Shown: positions 33,360 to 43,173 of the stretch, one piece after another | Layout of the letters: each line of letters begins with the position of its first letter | Position numbering within the stretch: the stretch's first letter is position 1 | DNA from: Candidatus Obscuribacterales bacterium | Lineage (GTDB): Bacteria; Cyanobacteriota; Vampirovibrionia; Obscuribacterales; Obscuribacteraceae | DNA: 64,000 nt | NCBI GenBank assembly: GCA_019747875.1 | Contig: JAIEQI010000078.1 | Coordinates: 20,515 to 84,514 of the forward strand | Reading direction: 5' to 3' | Translations under genes and position numbers: made by a program | The notes under the pieces: model-generated | What the model was told of the DNA's origin: nothing | Database searches by the model: none | Seen by the model: the letters and a program-made list of their open reading frames with translations, nothing else

Positions 33360-36236
33360 ATGGATTCTTCGCAAATAAACCAGAGCGAATCTGACGGCGC
33401 AACCGATCAGCAAAGATCATCTTTACAATCGCAGCAGGATTCACGCTCTATAAAGTTTTGGTACTTAGTAGTTCCAGTACTGGCAATCGTCATTATGTTT
33501 TACAGAACGATGCTTGCGGGAGAACCAATATCAAGACTCAATCTAATAGAGCAATTGGATCTTGTTTACGCCAATACTCTGGATCAGCTAAAAGGTGTGT
33601 TTTTAACGGTTCCGGAAGACCCTAGCGTCTGCTTTCAAAGTTATCCAAAGTCCTGGTTTTTGCAAACCTGTATAGAATCGGCAAAATTGCCGATATGGAA
33701 CAACCTGACAGGCTTCGGCCAGCCTATCCTGGCCGACCTGGCCAATTGTTTGTTTCATCCGGTAAATCTGATTCTCGGAGTGAAGAACCAAGCGACCTAC
33801 AATGCTGGGTTGGTCCTCAAAATCATATTGCCTTCCGTTTTTGCTTTTTGGTATTTCTTGAGGCAAGGCTCGTCCTCATGGGCAGCTGCGACAGCCTCGA
33901 TAGGCTTTGCCTTGTACTCAAGGTCTCTGAGAGTTGCGGAACTAGCAAATACCTCTATGGCGCCGGCAATATTCATTGCATTTGATTTATTGCGCGGCAG
34001 CTTCCATATGAAGAAAATACTACTGGCAGTAACGCTGATTGTCCTGGGATTCTACAGCATGCATCCCGAGAGTTTCTTCATAACAGTTCTAGCGGGAATG
34101 TACATTTGGACCTTTGATGCGATCAAGAATTCAAACAAGAAAAATCCGTTGCAAGCAGCTAAGCAACTTTCATTGACCGGAATCCTGTCAATCTGCCTCT
34201 GCTCGCCACTATTGTTTTCTTTCGTCGAGTTTCTCCAACTCGCACATTCTTATAAATTCAATGATACCTTCGGAGAATATATACCTCTCAATCAATTCTT
34301 GCTTTATCTGAGCAGCCCAAAGATTCCACACAACTTGTTTCCGGGAACTGTGATACTGCTTGCAATACCAGCGGGATTATGGTTCGGTAAAAAAGAACAT
34401 TTAGTGCTGTTTTCGCTTCTTTTGCTAACGCTGCTTTTTGAAACTCGTCCGGCACCGTTAGATCGCATTCTAACTACGCCCCCTATCTCTTATGTTTTGC
34501 CGGAATATTCGATTTCGATAATACTTTTGCTTTTATGTACATTCGCATCCATTGGACTGACTCAGCTTGGTCAAGCGTCAAAAGCAGAAAATACAAACTT
34601 GCCTGATAAAGCAGTCGCAAAAAAGACACTCGAAAAATGGCAGCCACTTATACTTTTGCTGTTCGGGGCGGCGCTTTGCTTTTTGCCAAATATCTTCAGC
34701 TTATTCCGTGCAACAGACTTACCGGTTGGCCTTACTGCCAAAGCAAACATAACACATGCGATTCTGACATTAGTACCTGCATTGTTACTTTGCCTGAACA
34801 GCCTTTATCGGTCAAAACTAGCCACAAATAGCTTAATCGTCCTTGCATTTTTGCTTTTTCCAATCCTAAATGCAGCATCTTTATGGACACCAGTGCATTT
34901 AGAGTTGCCGTATACATCCACCGTTCAGATTCCGGCACAAGGAAGGTCCGAGTTTATCGAGAAGTTGAAAGGAAATCATCAGCAGCGATTCACCGCATGC
35001 GGTGACCGATTGTTGTTACCAAACACTTCCCTGCTTTACGGTTTATCGGATCTTAGAACAGGCACTCCACTAAACATCGCATCCTATCTCGAATTCATGA
35101 AAGCAGCTGGAGCGACGCTCGGATACTGCAACGAGATTCAGATTCCTTACGAGCTCAACAAACTGTACGATGCGGCAAGCGTCAAACTCATTGCATCGGA
35201 TTTGCCCATTCGTTCACTTCAGCCAAAGCGGATTGAAGCCGTAAACAATAGCTCCAAAGCAAAAGTGATTGCCACCGATGGAGGCAGATTCATTCCGGGC
35301 TTGCGCTTACTTCCTGGAACAGCCGTTTACGATCCCCAAGCCGGAGAGCTGAAGGTCGAATCTTCCTTCGTCATGCACATAGCAATCCCTAATCGATACC
35401 AATTCCAGTATGTGTTGACCGATGACAATGGCAAGGAACTATGGAAGAGCAAATTCAAGTTTGTAGAACCGAGACAAGCCCATCTGCAAGATCGCTGGAC
35501 GACCACTAATTACCTTCCTCTCCCCAACTTCGACGCCAAACGTCTGCGATTGAATGTGGTTATGATTGATGGGTGGAGTTCTCAGAAGATTCTTCCAGAA
35601 GGTTTTGCTTCACAACAGGCTGATGCGACATTGTGTGCGTTTGAAACTCAACAAGTGGACAGGGTCCAAACGTCCGATGGACGATTCCGGCTTCTGCACG
35701 AGACTGCGGACCATATCCGTATATATGAGAACACACAAGCTCTTCCGAGAGCCTATTGCCTAGGCAGGATTAAAACATCGCCCTCCAACGAAGATACTTT
35801 GCGATTACTCAATAGCAAAGACTTTGATCCAAGTTCAGAAGCGATCATAAGCGGAAGCTCAGCCAATGATCTTGCAAAGTACAGCGGAGCAGCCGCAGCT
35901 CCGCCAGCACCAGCAGAAGCAACTCTAGTTGAAGAATTTCCTGATAACACGGTTGTGCAGACAGACACTAAATCTTCCCGTGTCCTAGTTCTTACGAACA
36001 TTTTTTATCCGGGATGGAATGTCTATGTGGATGGCAAAAAGCGTGAACTTTTGAGAGCCAATCACTTGTTTCAGGCAGTCGAAATAGAATCAGGAAAACA
36101 CAAAGTTGAATTCAAATACGAGCCGCTCCCTCTCACGATAGCGTGGGCACTAGTAGCTATGGCACTGCTTTTCGGCGCATCGGTACTGGCAAAAGATGCA
36201 CTAGTGGAGCTGAAACGACCGACAAGGGCATCCTGA
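33360..36236 (+). CDS. YfhO-family membrane protein (GT-C-like)
   Basis: A 958-residue protein with a Ser/Gln-rich cytoplasmic N-terminus, many membrane spans up to about residue 510, a large outer domain (about 515-920) and a final span. The end of the outer domain carries NIFYPGWNVYVDGKKRELL and VEIESGKHKVEFKYEP, the characteristic C-terminal signature of YfhO proteins, which take part in glycosylation of surface polymers in other bacteria. SKLPIWNN-type and GFGQPILADL loops near the start also fit. The ATG is at 33360. It is transcribed alone towards a convergent GT-C-like gene. Acceptor and donor unknown. Confidence 0.85.
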   Translation: MDSSQINQSESDGATDQQRSSLQSQQDSRSIKFWYLVVPVLAIVIMFYRTMLAGEPISRLNLIEQLDLVYANTLDQLKGVFLTVPEDPSVCFQSYPKSWFLQTCIESAKLPIWNNLTGFGQPILADLANCLFHPVNLILGVKNQATYNAGLVLKIILPSVFAFWYFLRQGSSSWAAATASIGFALYSRSLRVAELANTSMAPAIFIAFDLLRGSFHMKKILLAVTLIVLGFYSMHPESFFITVLAGMYIWTFDAIKNSNKKNPLQAAKQLSLTGILSICLCSPLLFSFVEFLQLAHSYKFNDTFGEYIPLNQFLLYLSSPKIPHNLFPGTVILLAIPAGLWFGKKEHLVLFSLLLLTLLFETRPAPLDRILTTPPISYVLPEYSISIILLLLCTFASIGLTQLGQASKAENTNLPDKAVAKKTLEKWQPLILLLFGAALCFLPNIFSLFRATDLPVGLTAKANITHAILTLVPALLLCLNSLYRSKLATNSLIVLAFLLFPILNAASLWTPVHLELPYTSTVQIPAQGRSEFIEKLKGNHQQRFTACGDRLLLPNTSLLYGLSDLRTGTPLNIASYLEFMKAAGATLGYCNEIQIPYELNKLYDAASVKLIASDLPIRSLQPKRIEAVNNSSKAKVIATDGGRFIPGLRLLPGTAVYDPQAGELKVESSFVMHIAIPNRYQFQYVLTDDNGKELWKSKFKFVEPRQAHLQDRWTTTNYLPLPNFDAKRLRLNVVMIDGWSSQKILPEGFASQQADATLCAFETQQVDRVQTSDGRFRLLHETADHIRIYENTQALPRAYCLGRIKTSPSNEDTLRLLNSKDFDPSSEAIISGSSANDLAKYSGAAAAPPAPAEATLVEEFPDNTVVQTDTKSSRVLVLTNIFYPGWNVYVDGKKRELLRANHLFQAVEIESGKHKVEFKYEPLPLTIAWALVAMALLFGASVLAKDALVELKRPTRAS

Positions 36237-36319
36237 CTGAGTAGCGAACATGAAACTGAAAGCTCAACGCTCATACGTAGTGGCGTCGGGCGCATAAATA
36301 ATCAGAGACTACGTCCTAC

Positions 36320-38500
36320 TTACTTGCAAATTACAGCGGTCGGTTGCTCGGCGGCGTCCTTCAGCGGCGCTTTGCGGACGCAAAAAGACCGCAACGCTTG
36401 AATCGTAAACAAGAATTGTCCGAAAGCTGCGAACAGCACAATTGGCACTATGGGTTCGGAATACCGGTCAAGTACAGGTTGCATGCAGGCTACAGCTCCG
36501 AAATAAGACCCCGCCATGAACCAGGCTAAAGTCACTACCTTTAAAGACGGAGTAATAGCACGCTTGCTGCAAAGTGACCCAAAAAGACTATTACAAGTAA
36601 GCAAGAACATAACGATGACAAAAACATTGAGGAAATGTCTATTCGTTTCTAGTACCAGATTAATATTGCCTGGATCTTTGGTTTCAAAATACGTGAATGG
36701 ATAACGCTTGCTCCAACGTATCCCTGCCTGATCTGTGATACCCGCCTCCATACCGGAAAGCTGAAAATATAAAGGAACGAGCCATTCACCAGTTAGTCGG
36801 CTTGTCAGAACATCCTGAGCCCTGACCAAACCTAGATCCAGTACTTGAGGAGCTCTTTGAACCGCCGTTTGCAAGGCAAGACGGGTAAATACTCTATCGA
36901 CGCTTACGCTATAGATGTCGTCGGCAGACTTGATACCAAACTTGCTTGCTTCCGGTGTGCGCTTCCATTGCTCCAGCGCAGCAGGAAGGCGCTCCCAGGT
37001 AATCGGAAAAATATCATGGTGATCCATCGAAATTTTTTCGGAAATGGATGCGTTTTTATATCGGGTACGCAAGTCAGCAGTGGAATCGACAATCAAATCT
37101 CTCAATTGGGGGTATTCCGTTTGCATCGACTTGTCTAAAAACCAAGTAAGCGAACCTAACAAGCAAATACCGGTTGACTTGAAGTTGGGATTTGGACTCT
37201 GCCAAAATTGCGCCAACGCTTTGTCGACTCCACCACAAATTAACGGCACCAGCAAGGCGGTGGACAGGAGAATCGCCATTACTTTGCGGCGCGATTTTGC
37301 GGCAAACAGCGTAAAGATGGGCATAACCGTCATGAATGCACCGATTGGTCGCAAGGCCAGCGCAGCTGCAAAAGATAGACCAACTTGCAGCGAGTCCTTT
37401 AAGCTTGGTTTTTCTTCAACAACAAGAGAAACAATGCCAATAAAGAACCAGACCAACAATGCACCAAACAAGCAATCCGCCATTATCGAATAGGCCCATT
37501 TGATCATTGAGCATTTGCAAAGCAAAAGTGTTCCAAGTACAAATGCGACAAACGGGTTTTTAAAATACTTCTCGAATAAGCAGGAAATCCCGAGCACAGA
37601 CGCAGCATAGGCGATCCATTGGATAGGTCCAGCCAACCAGAGTTCGCCTGTGAGCTGGACAAGAGTTTTTAGGAAAAGAACATAACCAAAAGGACGACGG
37701 AATACGATCGTCTCAGGGGATAAATAGCCGCCCGAATCAGGGTTAAAAAATACGGTTCGTGCAGGTAAGGTCTGACTTATCTGCACGAACATCAATATAC
37801 CAATTACGGTCAACGGAATCATACAACTGGGAATCTGCCGTTGTAGACACCATTGTCCATATTGCACCGCAAGCCTCTTTGCTTGTGCAATGTAAGTAAA
37901 ACGCAGAAAGAGTAAAAAGCTGGCGAGTATGAGAGCCTCAATCCAGGGGTGGAAAAAAACCGGCCTGATGACGGTGATATTGGACAAGGCACGAGCACCC
38001 ACACCGTGTGGCAAGGAAAAGAAGACGCGCTCACCAAACTGGTTGAAGCGGCCATCCCCTGTATTCAATATTTCGTCAAAACCAGCTCCACTTTTCTTTA
38101 GTAATTGTCCGTCAACGTCAACCTTCAGGGGCTGGACGAACCAAGCAGGTCCAGTTGAAAATAATAGGCGTGCCGGAGTACGGGGCAAAACGATGCTCCA
38201 TCCGAATTTCCCTGTAGGTTCAGGCAGGTGCTTTGGTTTTATTCTTTGGCTGAAGATTCCGCATTCCAGTCCAACAGCAAAACACAGCAGCAAGGCAGAA
38301 ATGACAAAACCCAGCTTCTTCCAGGTCGCTATCCTAACGCGAGTCGACTGGTCTGCTTTATATAGAATTCGTGTTGATACCATATATAGAACCATCTCCA
38401 AGCTAGGCTTGGTCGCGTTACGAAAGAAGAGCGCTAGTGCCTCTGCCTCCATGATTCCCTGGACCAAGAACAGGATGTAATTATATGCACTTGCATACAA
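36320..38500 (-). CDS. Large multispanning GT-C-like membrane protein, function unknown
   Basis: Up to 726 residues. After a hydrophobic N-terminus comes an outer beta-type region (about residues 90-185: KFGWSIVLPRTPARLLF, PLKVDVDGQLLK), then many spans. NPDSGGYLSPETIVFRRPFGY has the acidic first-loop look of GT-C transferases, followed by WAYSIMADCLFGALLVWFF and LALRPIGAF. I do not recognise a named family. The start is very uncertain: TTG at 38500, ATG at 38452 (after AGGG) or ATG at 38383 are all possible. It converges with the YfhO-like gene and is divergent from the Rieske pair. Confidence 0.65.
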   Translation of the reverse strand: MYASAYNYILFLVQGIMEAEALALFFRNATKPSLEMVLYMVSTRILYKADQSTRVRIATWKKLGFVISALLLCFAVGLECGIFSQRIKPKHLPEPTGKFGWSIVLPRTPARLLFSTGPAWFVQPLKVDVDGQLLKKSGAGFDEILNTGDGRFNQFGERVFFSLPHGVGARALSNITVIRPVFFHPWIEALILASFLLFLRFTYIAQAKRLAVQYGQWCLQRQIPSCMIPLTVIGILMFVQISQTLPARTVFFNPDSGGYLSPETIVFRRPFGYVLFLKTLVQLTGELWLAGPIQWIAYAASVLGISCLFEKYFKNPFVAFVLGTLLLCKCSMIKWAYSIMADCLFGALLVWFFIGIVSLVVEEKPSLKDSLQVGLSFAAALALRPIGAFMTVMPIFTLFAAKSRRKVMAILLSTALLVPLICGGVDKALAQFWQSPNPNFKSTGICLLGSLTWFLDKSMQTEYPQLRDLIVDSTADLRTRYKNASISEKISMDHHDIFPITWERLPAALEQWKRTPEASKFGIKSADDIYSVSVDRVFTRLALQTAVQRAPQVLDLGLVRAQDVLTSRLTGEWLVPLYFQLSGMEAGITDQAGIRWSKRYPFTYFETKDPGNINLVLETNRHFLNVFVIVMFLLTCNSLFGSLCSKRAITPSLKVVTLAWFMAGSYFGAVACMQPVLDRYSEPIVPIVLFAAFGQFLFTIQALRSFCVRKAPLKDAAEQPTAVICK

Positions 38501-38582
38501 CGCATCATGACCGCCGCTTAAGACGAGCGGGCGATTTGGTATCCTGTCCCTTTGGTTAATTTCAAGAAAGAATTGAAAAACT

Positions 38583-38588
38583 TATAAT
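38583..38588 (+). promoter_or_regulatory. Candidate -10 element upstream of the Rieske pair
   Basis: A perfect TATAAT hexamer in the divergent gap ~195 bases before the Rieske gene start. The expected -35 region (TTTCAA) is weak. Suggestive only. Confidence 0.25.
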
Positions 38589-38783
38589 GAAGCTTTGTTG
38601 AAACGCTTCGCTGACTACCTTCTGAAATGGTTTGGCATTCCGCAGATATTGAAGTCCCGCATTGTTTAAATCGGCGAAATCTTCCGCGCTTGGATACCTA
38701 ATTAATTATGTGACACGAAGGAATTTTGGAGCTATTGATATCATGTCTTTGCTTCTGTCCTTGCTGGCTTGAAGGGGTACCGC

Positions 38784-39149
38784 ATGATTACAACGAAAGA
38801 CACGAAAAACACGGCAAATGACGCGTCTATAGATACTAATGTCTATACGTTTTTGGCAACCGTTCAAGAGTTAGAAAAGGACGGACAGCTTACTCGCTGG
38901 GTCGAGAACCACGACATTCTCCTTTATATATGGGAAGGACAAATCAAGGCGATCAGCAATATATGTCGGCATTTCGGTGGTCCAGTCGGGTACCGCAAAC
39001 ATAAAGATGGCAAATTCACTTGTCTCTGGCATAACTGGCAATTTTCCTGCGATGATGGTGCTTGCGAGACCAATCCGGGCACCCCGCTAAGACAGTACAC
39101 CGATCTAGTTGTTCAAAATGGTTGTATCTATATAAATTTGCTGGCATAG
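38784..39149 (+). CDS. Stand-alone Rieske [2Fe-2S] protein
   Basis: A 121-residue Rieske domain with little else. The cluster ligands are C61-R-H63 and C80-L-W-H83 (CRHFGGPV and CLWHNWQF), the CxH...CxxH set of Rieske ferredoxins and of the N-terminal domain of Rieske oxygenases. An ATG at 38784 follows AAGGGG at good spacing; TTG at 38769 is less likely. It is followed 37 bp later by a protein with the metal-ligand pattern of the catalytic half of a Rieske oxygenase. I infer that the two form a split oxygenase, with this subunit as electron carrier. No reductase is seen nearby. Confidence 0.88.
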   Translation: MITTKDTKNTANDASIDTNVYTFLATVQELEKDGQLTRWVENHDILLYIWEGQIKAISNICRHFGGPVGYRKHKDGKFTCLWHNWQFSCDDGACETNPGTPLRQYTDLVVQNGCIYINLLA

Positions 39150-39186
39150 CATTTGGCATATCTTTGGAGAAGAAGCAAGCAGAATT

Positions 39187-39825
39187 ATGAAAACAGTAAC
39201 CCTAACGCTGAAGTATGTTCGCGAGATGGATTGTCCGAAGGACGTAGTGATCTGGAATTATTACGATCATGAGCATCTTGTCGGTACCCACTATAAGTAC
39301 TATAGAGAAGCACGAATCCTAGCCGAGAAAGATAGCTGGGCTCTTCTTTATCGCAAGATGAAAATGCCTCTCTTGCCGTTTTGCAATTCAACGTTGGCGT
39401 GCCAGTGGATGGAAGGCGACGTGATGCACGTTGTTCACCGCGACTTGATGGGCTTCTTGTTAGAAATGGAAGTGCATTTTGAAGATCTGCCAAATGATCG
39501 TTCAAACATAACCGTTATATATAACATCGCGGTGCATCCTTTCTTGAAGTTGTTTGAGAAGTATTTTCAGATGGTTTTCGAGCGGTGGTATGAAGGCACA
39601 TGGGAAGAGGACGAGCCTATGCGTTTGCGCCGCTGGCGTGTCCACAAGCTAGGCTTCAAGGACTTCATTGGCATCGATTACGTCAATAAGAAAAAGGAAG
39701 CCCCGAAGGAATTTCCTGAACGGGAGTATGTGTTCAAGCCTCCAGTAGCAGCTTTCTCCGGAATAAAAGGAGAAGGCATCGGACGTCCATCAATTAGCCC
39801 GATCGAATTGGGCTACAACGAGTGA
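39187..39825 (+). CDS. SRPBCC-like protein with Rieske-oxygenase facial-triad motif
   Basis: A 212-residue protein. Near the start, YYDHEHLVGTH gives D27-x2-H30-x4-H35, the spacing of the bridging Asp and two iron-binding His in Rieske oxygenases. Near residues 139-146, WEEDEPMR resembles the segment supplying the third, carboxylate ligand (Asp142). Between them the pattern of strands (SWALLYRKMKMP, NITVIYNIAVHPFLKLF) fits a small SRPBCC fold. The preceding gene is a stand-alone Rieske protein, supporting a two-subunit oxygenase. Length is short compared with usual catalytic domains, and the C-terminal ~50 residues look extended. Substrate unknown; hydroxylation of a sugar, lipid carrier or acyl chain of this glycan pathway is possible. 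The gene ends 6 bp before a GT-C gene. Confidence 0.65.
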   Translation: MKTVTLTLKYVREMDCPKDVVIWNYYDHEHLVGTHYKYYREARILAEKDSWALLYRKMKMPLLPFCNSTLACQWMEGDVMHVVHRDLMGFLLEMEVHFEDLPNDRSNITVIYNIAVHPFLKLFEKYFQMVFERWYEGTWEEDEPMRLRRWRVHKLGFKDFIGIDYVNKKKEAPKEFPEREYVFKPPVAAFSGIKGEGIGRPSISPIELGYNE

Positions 39826-39831
39826 GCTAAA

Positions 39832-41622
39832 ATGCAAACGCTAGCGCCTAAGCCGATTAACGTAGTTTCTACAGGATCTGCCTCACCGGAGCAGAAGGAC
39901 AACAAGTCTTCCTCCAAGATTGTTTTGATATTGCAAAACAAATTTTGCACTGCCGGAGTAATTGCGTTTTTCATTCTGGCGCTATTGGTTTGGCATTGCT
40001 TGGATAAAACCATCCCTGGATACGATCCAGCATGGCACGCAATGTATAGCTGTACGATGCGGCGTTTTTTCACTCATGCACACGAGTGGAACATCCCAAA
40101 TCTGACGGTACTGCTTAGGCAGCACTTTGGATATCCGGCCGGAGGCTGGATTTTTAACGGGTTACTTAAGGTGGTTTTCGGCGACGGAGCCTTTGCTGAT
40201 CGAGCCTGCCTGATCGTCCAAACTCTCGTAATGGCGATTGGCTTCTATAAGCTATCAATGTATACATGGTCGGACAGAGTGAAGGCTAATACTGGACTGC
40301 TCTTCTTGCTCTGCGCTCCATTGATCTGCGGACTTGAGCATTTGCCCTTACTGGACTTGCTTCAAACCATGGCATTTACTTGCTATGCCGCAGCTTTGAT
40401 GTATTGGAATTCGACCAAGACATGGAAATCCACCCTTATTGCAGCACTGTTCTTTGGATTCTATTGCACCACAAAGCAAATAGCCATGCTGTTTGGGGCT
40501 CCCGTTCTTGTACTATTGGCAGTATATAGTCTTTATAAGCGAAACTACAAGGAATTTTTGCAAGTCAGCTTGATATTGGCTGCATGTCCACTATTTTTGC
40601 TGATATGGATTATTCCTAATTTTGCTGAGCTGAAAATGTATCTATCAGCAAGGGGCCAAATCGGGCCCACATTACTTGAAAAGCTTTCGATGATTCTCGT
40701 AAACGCCCAGAAAAGCTCCATTCAGATTTGGGAATCGGTGTCACCGTTGACAGTGCTTCCCGTATTCTTGCTCTTTTGGCGCAGCAATTGGAAAGATAAT
40801 GCACAAAAGGTTGTACTGCCCACAGTTGCAGCATTGGGCGGTTTCCTGTTGATGATTGTGATTTTTTACTACAACAATCCAGAAGCCAGATATTATGGTG
40901 CCGCGGCCGTTGCGTTCAGCTTGTTTGCTGGGGGTATTGTCGGAGAAGCAATCAAATCATCGATTTCCTGGAAGCGCGCGCTTGCGACTGGTTTGTTGCT
41001 TTTCCTACCAGTCCAAATGCTTTCATTGAACTTCAGTCAAGCCCCGGTTGTAAAACGACCAATCCCTCTCAACGTTGATTCTAAGTTTGATTGGTTTGGC
41101 TTGCGATCAGACGTCTTTCTTCGCAGCAACATTGCCCTGGATGCCAACAAGGATTCCTGGAAGCAGCAGTGGGCAATCGACAGCATCGAGAAAGTCGACA
41201 AAATTCGCTTCGTTTATCTAAATGTTCTTCCAAGCACCTGGGAATACAATCAAGGCTCATTCAGTTACTTGTGCAACGTTCGTAAGAGCCGCGTCATTCC
41301 GGTTACGTGGCGATTTTGTAATCCCGACATGAGCGATGGGTTCTCCAAGACACCCTCTGACGCAGCCACAATGGATTGGTTCTTGGTCAAAACTGGATTT
41401 CAGGGCTCACCTGTAAGTCCACAGAAATCCGCAGAAGCCTATCAAAATGTTGTGGACTTTGTTGAACACAGCGGCGATTTTGCTCTCATCGACAAAACAG
41501 GTCTTCCTGATGGAAGCGAGCTAAAGCTCTACAGAAAAGACTACGTCAAATTGTGGCAGAGACAGGCAAGAGAACTACGGGAAAGAATGAAGCTCTCTTC
41601 CAAGGCTCCCAACTCCATCTAA
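39832..41622 (+). CDS. GT-C (family 39-like) membrane glycosyltransferase
   Basis: A 596-residue multispanning protein. IPGYDPAWHAMYS in the first outer loop supplies the acidic residue typical of PMT/ArnT transferases, followed by FGYPAGGWIFNGLLKVVFG, CAPLICGLEHLPLLDLLQT and FYCTTKQIAMLFG. The C-terminal ~200 residues form a soluble outer domain. It starts 6 bp after the SRPBCC-like oxygenase partner, so the three genes (Rieske, SRPBCC, GT-C) are probably one operon. Likely transfers a sugar from a polyprenyl phosphate to the growing or finished glycan. Confidence 0.8.
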   Translation: MQTLAPKPINVVSTGSASPEQKDNKSSSKIVLILQNKFCTAGVIAFFILALLVWHCLDKTIPGYDPAWHAMYSCTMRRFFTHAHEWNIPNLTVLLRQHFGYPAGGWIFNGLLKVVFGDGAFADRACLIVQTLVMAIGFYKLSMYTWSDRVKANTGLLFLLCAPLICGLEHLPLLDLLQTMAFTCYAAALMYWNSTKTWKSTLIAALFFGFYCTTKQIAMLFGAPVLVLLAVYSLYKRNYKEFLQVSLILAACPLFLLIWIIPNFAELKMYLSARGQIGPTLLEKLSMILVNAQKSSIQIWESVSPLTVLPVFLLFWRSNWKDNAQKVVLPTVAALGGFLLMIVIFYYNNPEARYYGAAAVAFSLFAGGIVGEAIKSSISWKRALATGLLLFLPVQMLSLNFSQAPVVKRPIPLNVDSKFDWFGLRSDVFLRSNIALDANKDSWKQQWAIDSIEKVDKIRFVYLNVLPSTWEYNQGSFSYLCNVRKSRVIPVTWRFCNPDMSDGFSKTPSDAATMDWFLVKTGFQGSPVSPQKSAEAYQNVVDFVEHSGDFALIDKTGLPDGSELKLYRKDYVKLWQRQARELRERMKLSSKAPNSI

Positions 41623-41859
41623 TGCTCCAGCTCCGCGGGAACTGCACTACGGTGCTCGATCTATGTAAGCTGAGTAAAAAATAAGATTTTGCGGCAAGCA
41701 AAACGGTTTCTTAATGAAATAAAGCGGTTGAGCGTATGCAGACGTAAATTACGGGGAGCGACCAAGCTCTCAGAGCTCCTGCAAAGTGGTTGCTTAGTGG
41801 CGACAGTTGCAGCATTAAGGCTGCTGTCATGAGAGCTCTTGAGAAGATTTTGAAAATCC

Positions 41860-43173
41860 ATGATTCAAATTTGTCATAAGCTGTTCAAAATGCAAAAAGG
41901 ACCAACGAAGCGAGATATGTATTTTCCAGCTCTGGACGGCATCAGAGCGCTAGCGGTGCTACTGGTAGTTTTCCATCATCTCGGTCCTTTTCCTGCAGCA
42001 AATGATGCTGCAGAACTCTTAAACAGGTTCACGTCTTGGGGATGGATTGGGGTTGATTGTTTTTTCGTACTGAGCGGGTTCTTAATCACACGCCTGTTAC
42101 TTGAAGAGAAGGCGCAAATAGGAAACATCTCGCTGCCAAAATTCTACCTTCGGCGCGCTGCTCGCATTTGGCCTCTCTATTACCTTATGCTTTTCCTTGC
42201 CTCTGTGGTGGTGCCTTTCTGCTCTCCACATCAGCCAAGCTTTATGGAATGGATAGGCGCTGTTCCTCGAATCATAGCTCCGTTCATGCTGTTTGCAGGC
42301 AATTTTTCCATAATTTTCGACTGGAAGTCGCTCTATGAGTTCGACAAAGCCATTTCCGGCATCGGAGCAAGCATGATGTGCGCTATGCTGATGCCGCTTT
42401 GGTCTATATCCATTGAAGAACAGTTTTACTTAGCCTGGCCGTGGATAGTAAACAAAGCTAAGTCGCTAGGGATATTGAGCAAAACTAGCGTTGCCTTCGC
42501 GGCTAGTAGCATTTTGGCAAGCACAGCCATTCTCTGGAGCTTGCCGACCAGTTCGATAGAGTTGCTGCATAACTTTTATTACCTCAATACAGCTTGCAGA
42601 ATATTTCCTTTAATGGCTGGAGCGTTGTTAGCAATCTTGCATTTTGCGAACCCGCCCGTATTTGCAAATAGCGGGAAACAACCGCTCAAATTAGCTTCTT
42701 TATCCGCGGTACTTTTTTTCCTCGTTTTGGCATACATGCCGCCAATTCAAAAAGTTTCTCTCTTGCATATAGTTACATTTGCAGCAACAGCTGGGGCATT
42801 CTCGCTGCTAATTTGGCTTTCACTGGCTTGGAAACCTTTGACCTCAGTATTTAGCAACAAAGTCCTCGTCTACTTAGGGAAACGAAGCTACGCGATCTAT
42901 TTATTCCACGTTCCTTGCATGTGGTTAGTTCGAACAGGGATCTGCCCTTTGTTTCACATACAATTTTTAAGCGCAACAGAATGGGTTGTGACGGCTGTAG
43001 TGGGCATTCCGCTCTCAATTCTAGCGTCGGAGTTGTCTTGGCACCTTATTGAAAAACCATTCATTGGGCTGCGGCAAACTTTGAATCCGCTAAATACTGA
43101 AAAGGGCGCTAAGAGAGCCGAACACAACACGTTGTCCGCCCAGCACAGCGGAATAGTTGGACACGGGCGCTAA
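41860..43173 (+). CDS. Acyltransferase-3 (OafA/YrhL-like) membrane protein, second copy
   Basis: A 437-residue acyltransferase-3. It has YFPALDGIRALAVLLVVFHH with the conserved His at residues ~39-40, WIGVDCFFVLSGFLITRLLL, FYLRRAARIWPLYY, MPLWSISIEEQFYLAWPW and SYAIYLFHVPCMW. There is no SGNH fusion. An ATG at 41890 just before the conserved part is an alternative start. It stands 237 bp after the GT-C gene and 334 bp before the giant protein gene, so it may be its own transcript. Expected to O-acylate a surface sugar. Confidence 0.92.
   Translation: MIQICHKLFKMQKGPTKRDMYFPALDGIRALAVLLVVFHHLGPFPAANDAAELLNRFTSWGWIGVDCFFVLSGFLITRLLLEEKAQIGNISLPKFYLRRAARIWPLYYLMLFLASVVVPFCSPHQPSFMEWIGAVPRIIAPFMLFAGNFSIIFDWKSLYEFDKAISGIGASMMCAMLMPLWSISIEEQFYLAWPWIVNKAKSLGILSKTSVAFAASSILASTAILWSLPTSSIELLHNFYYLNTACRIFPLMAGALLAILHFANPPVFANSGKQPLKLASLSAVLFFLVLAYMPPIQKVSLLHIVTFAATAGAFSLLIWLSLAWKPLTSVFSNKVLVYLGKRSYAIYLFHVPCMWLVRTGICPLFHIQFLSATEWVVTAVVGIPLSILASELSWHLIEKPFIGLRQTLNPLNTEKGAKRAEHNTLSAQHSGIVGHGR

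Noticed and set aside
36276..36310. Possible terminator between the YfhO-like and GT-C-like genes
   Set aside because: The ACGTAGT ... ACTACGT arms are about 25 bases apart and no T-run follows, so a working terminator hairpin is not convincing.
37929..38480. 183-codon plus-strand frame
   Set aside because: Antisense to the GT-C-like membrane protein gene; composition typical of a shadow frame.
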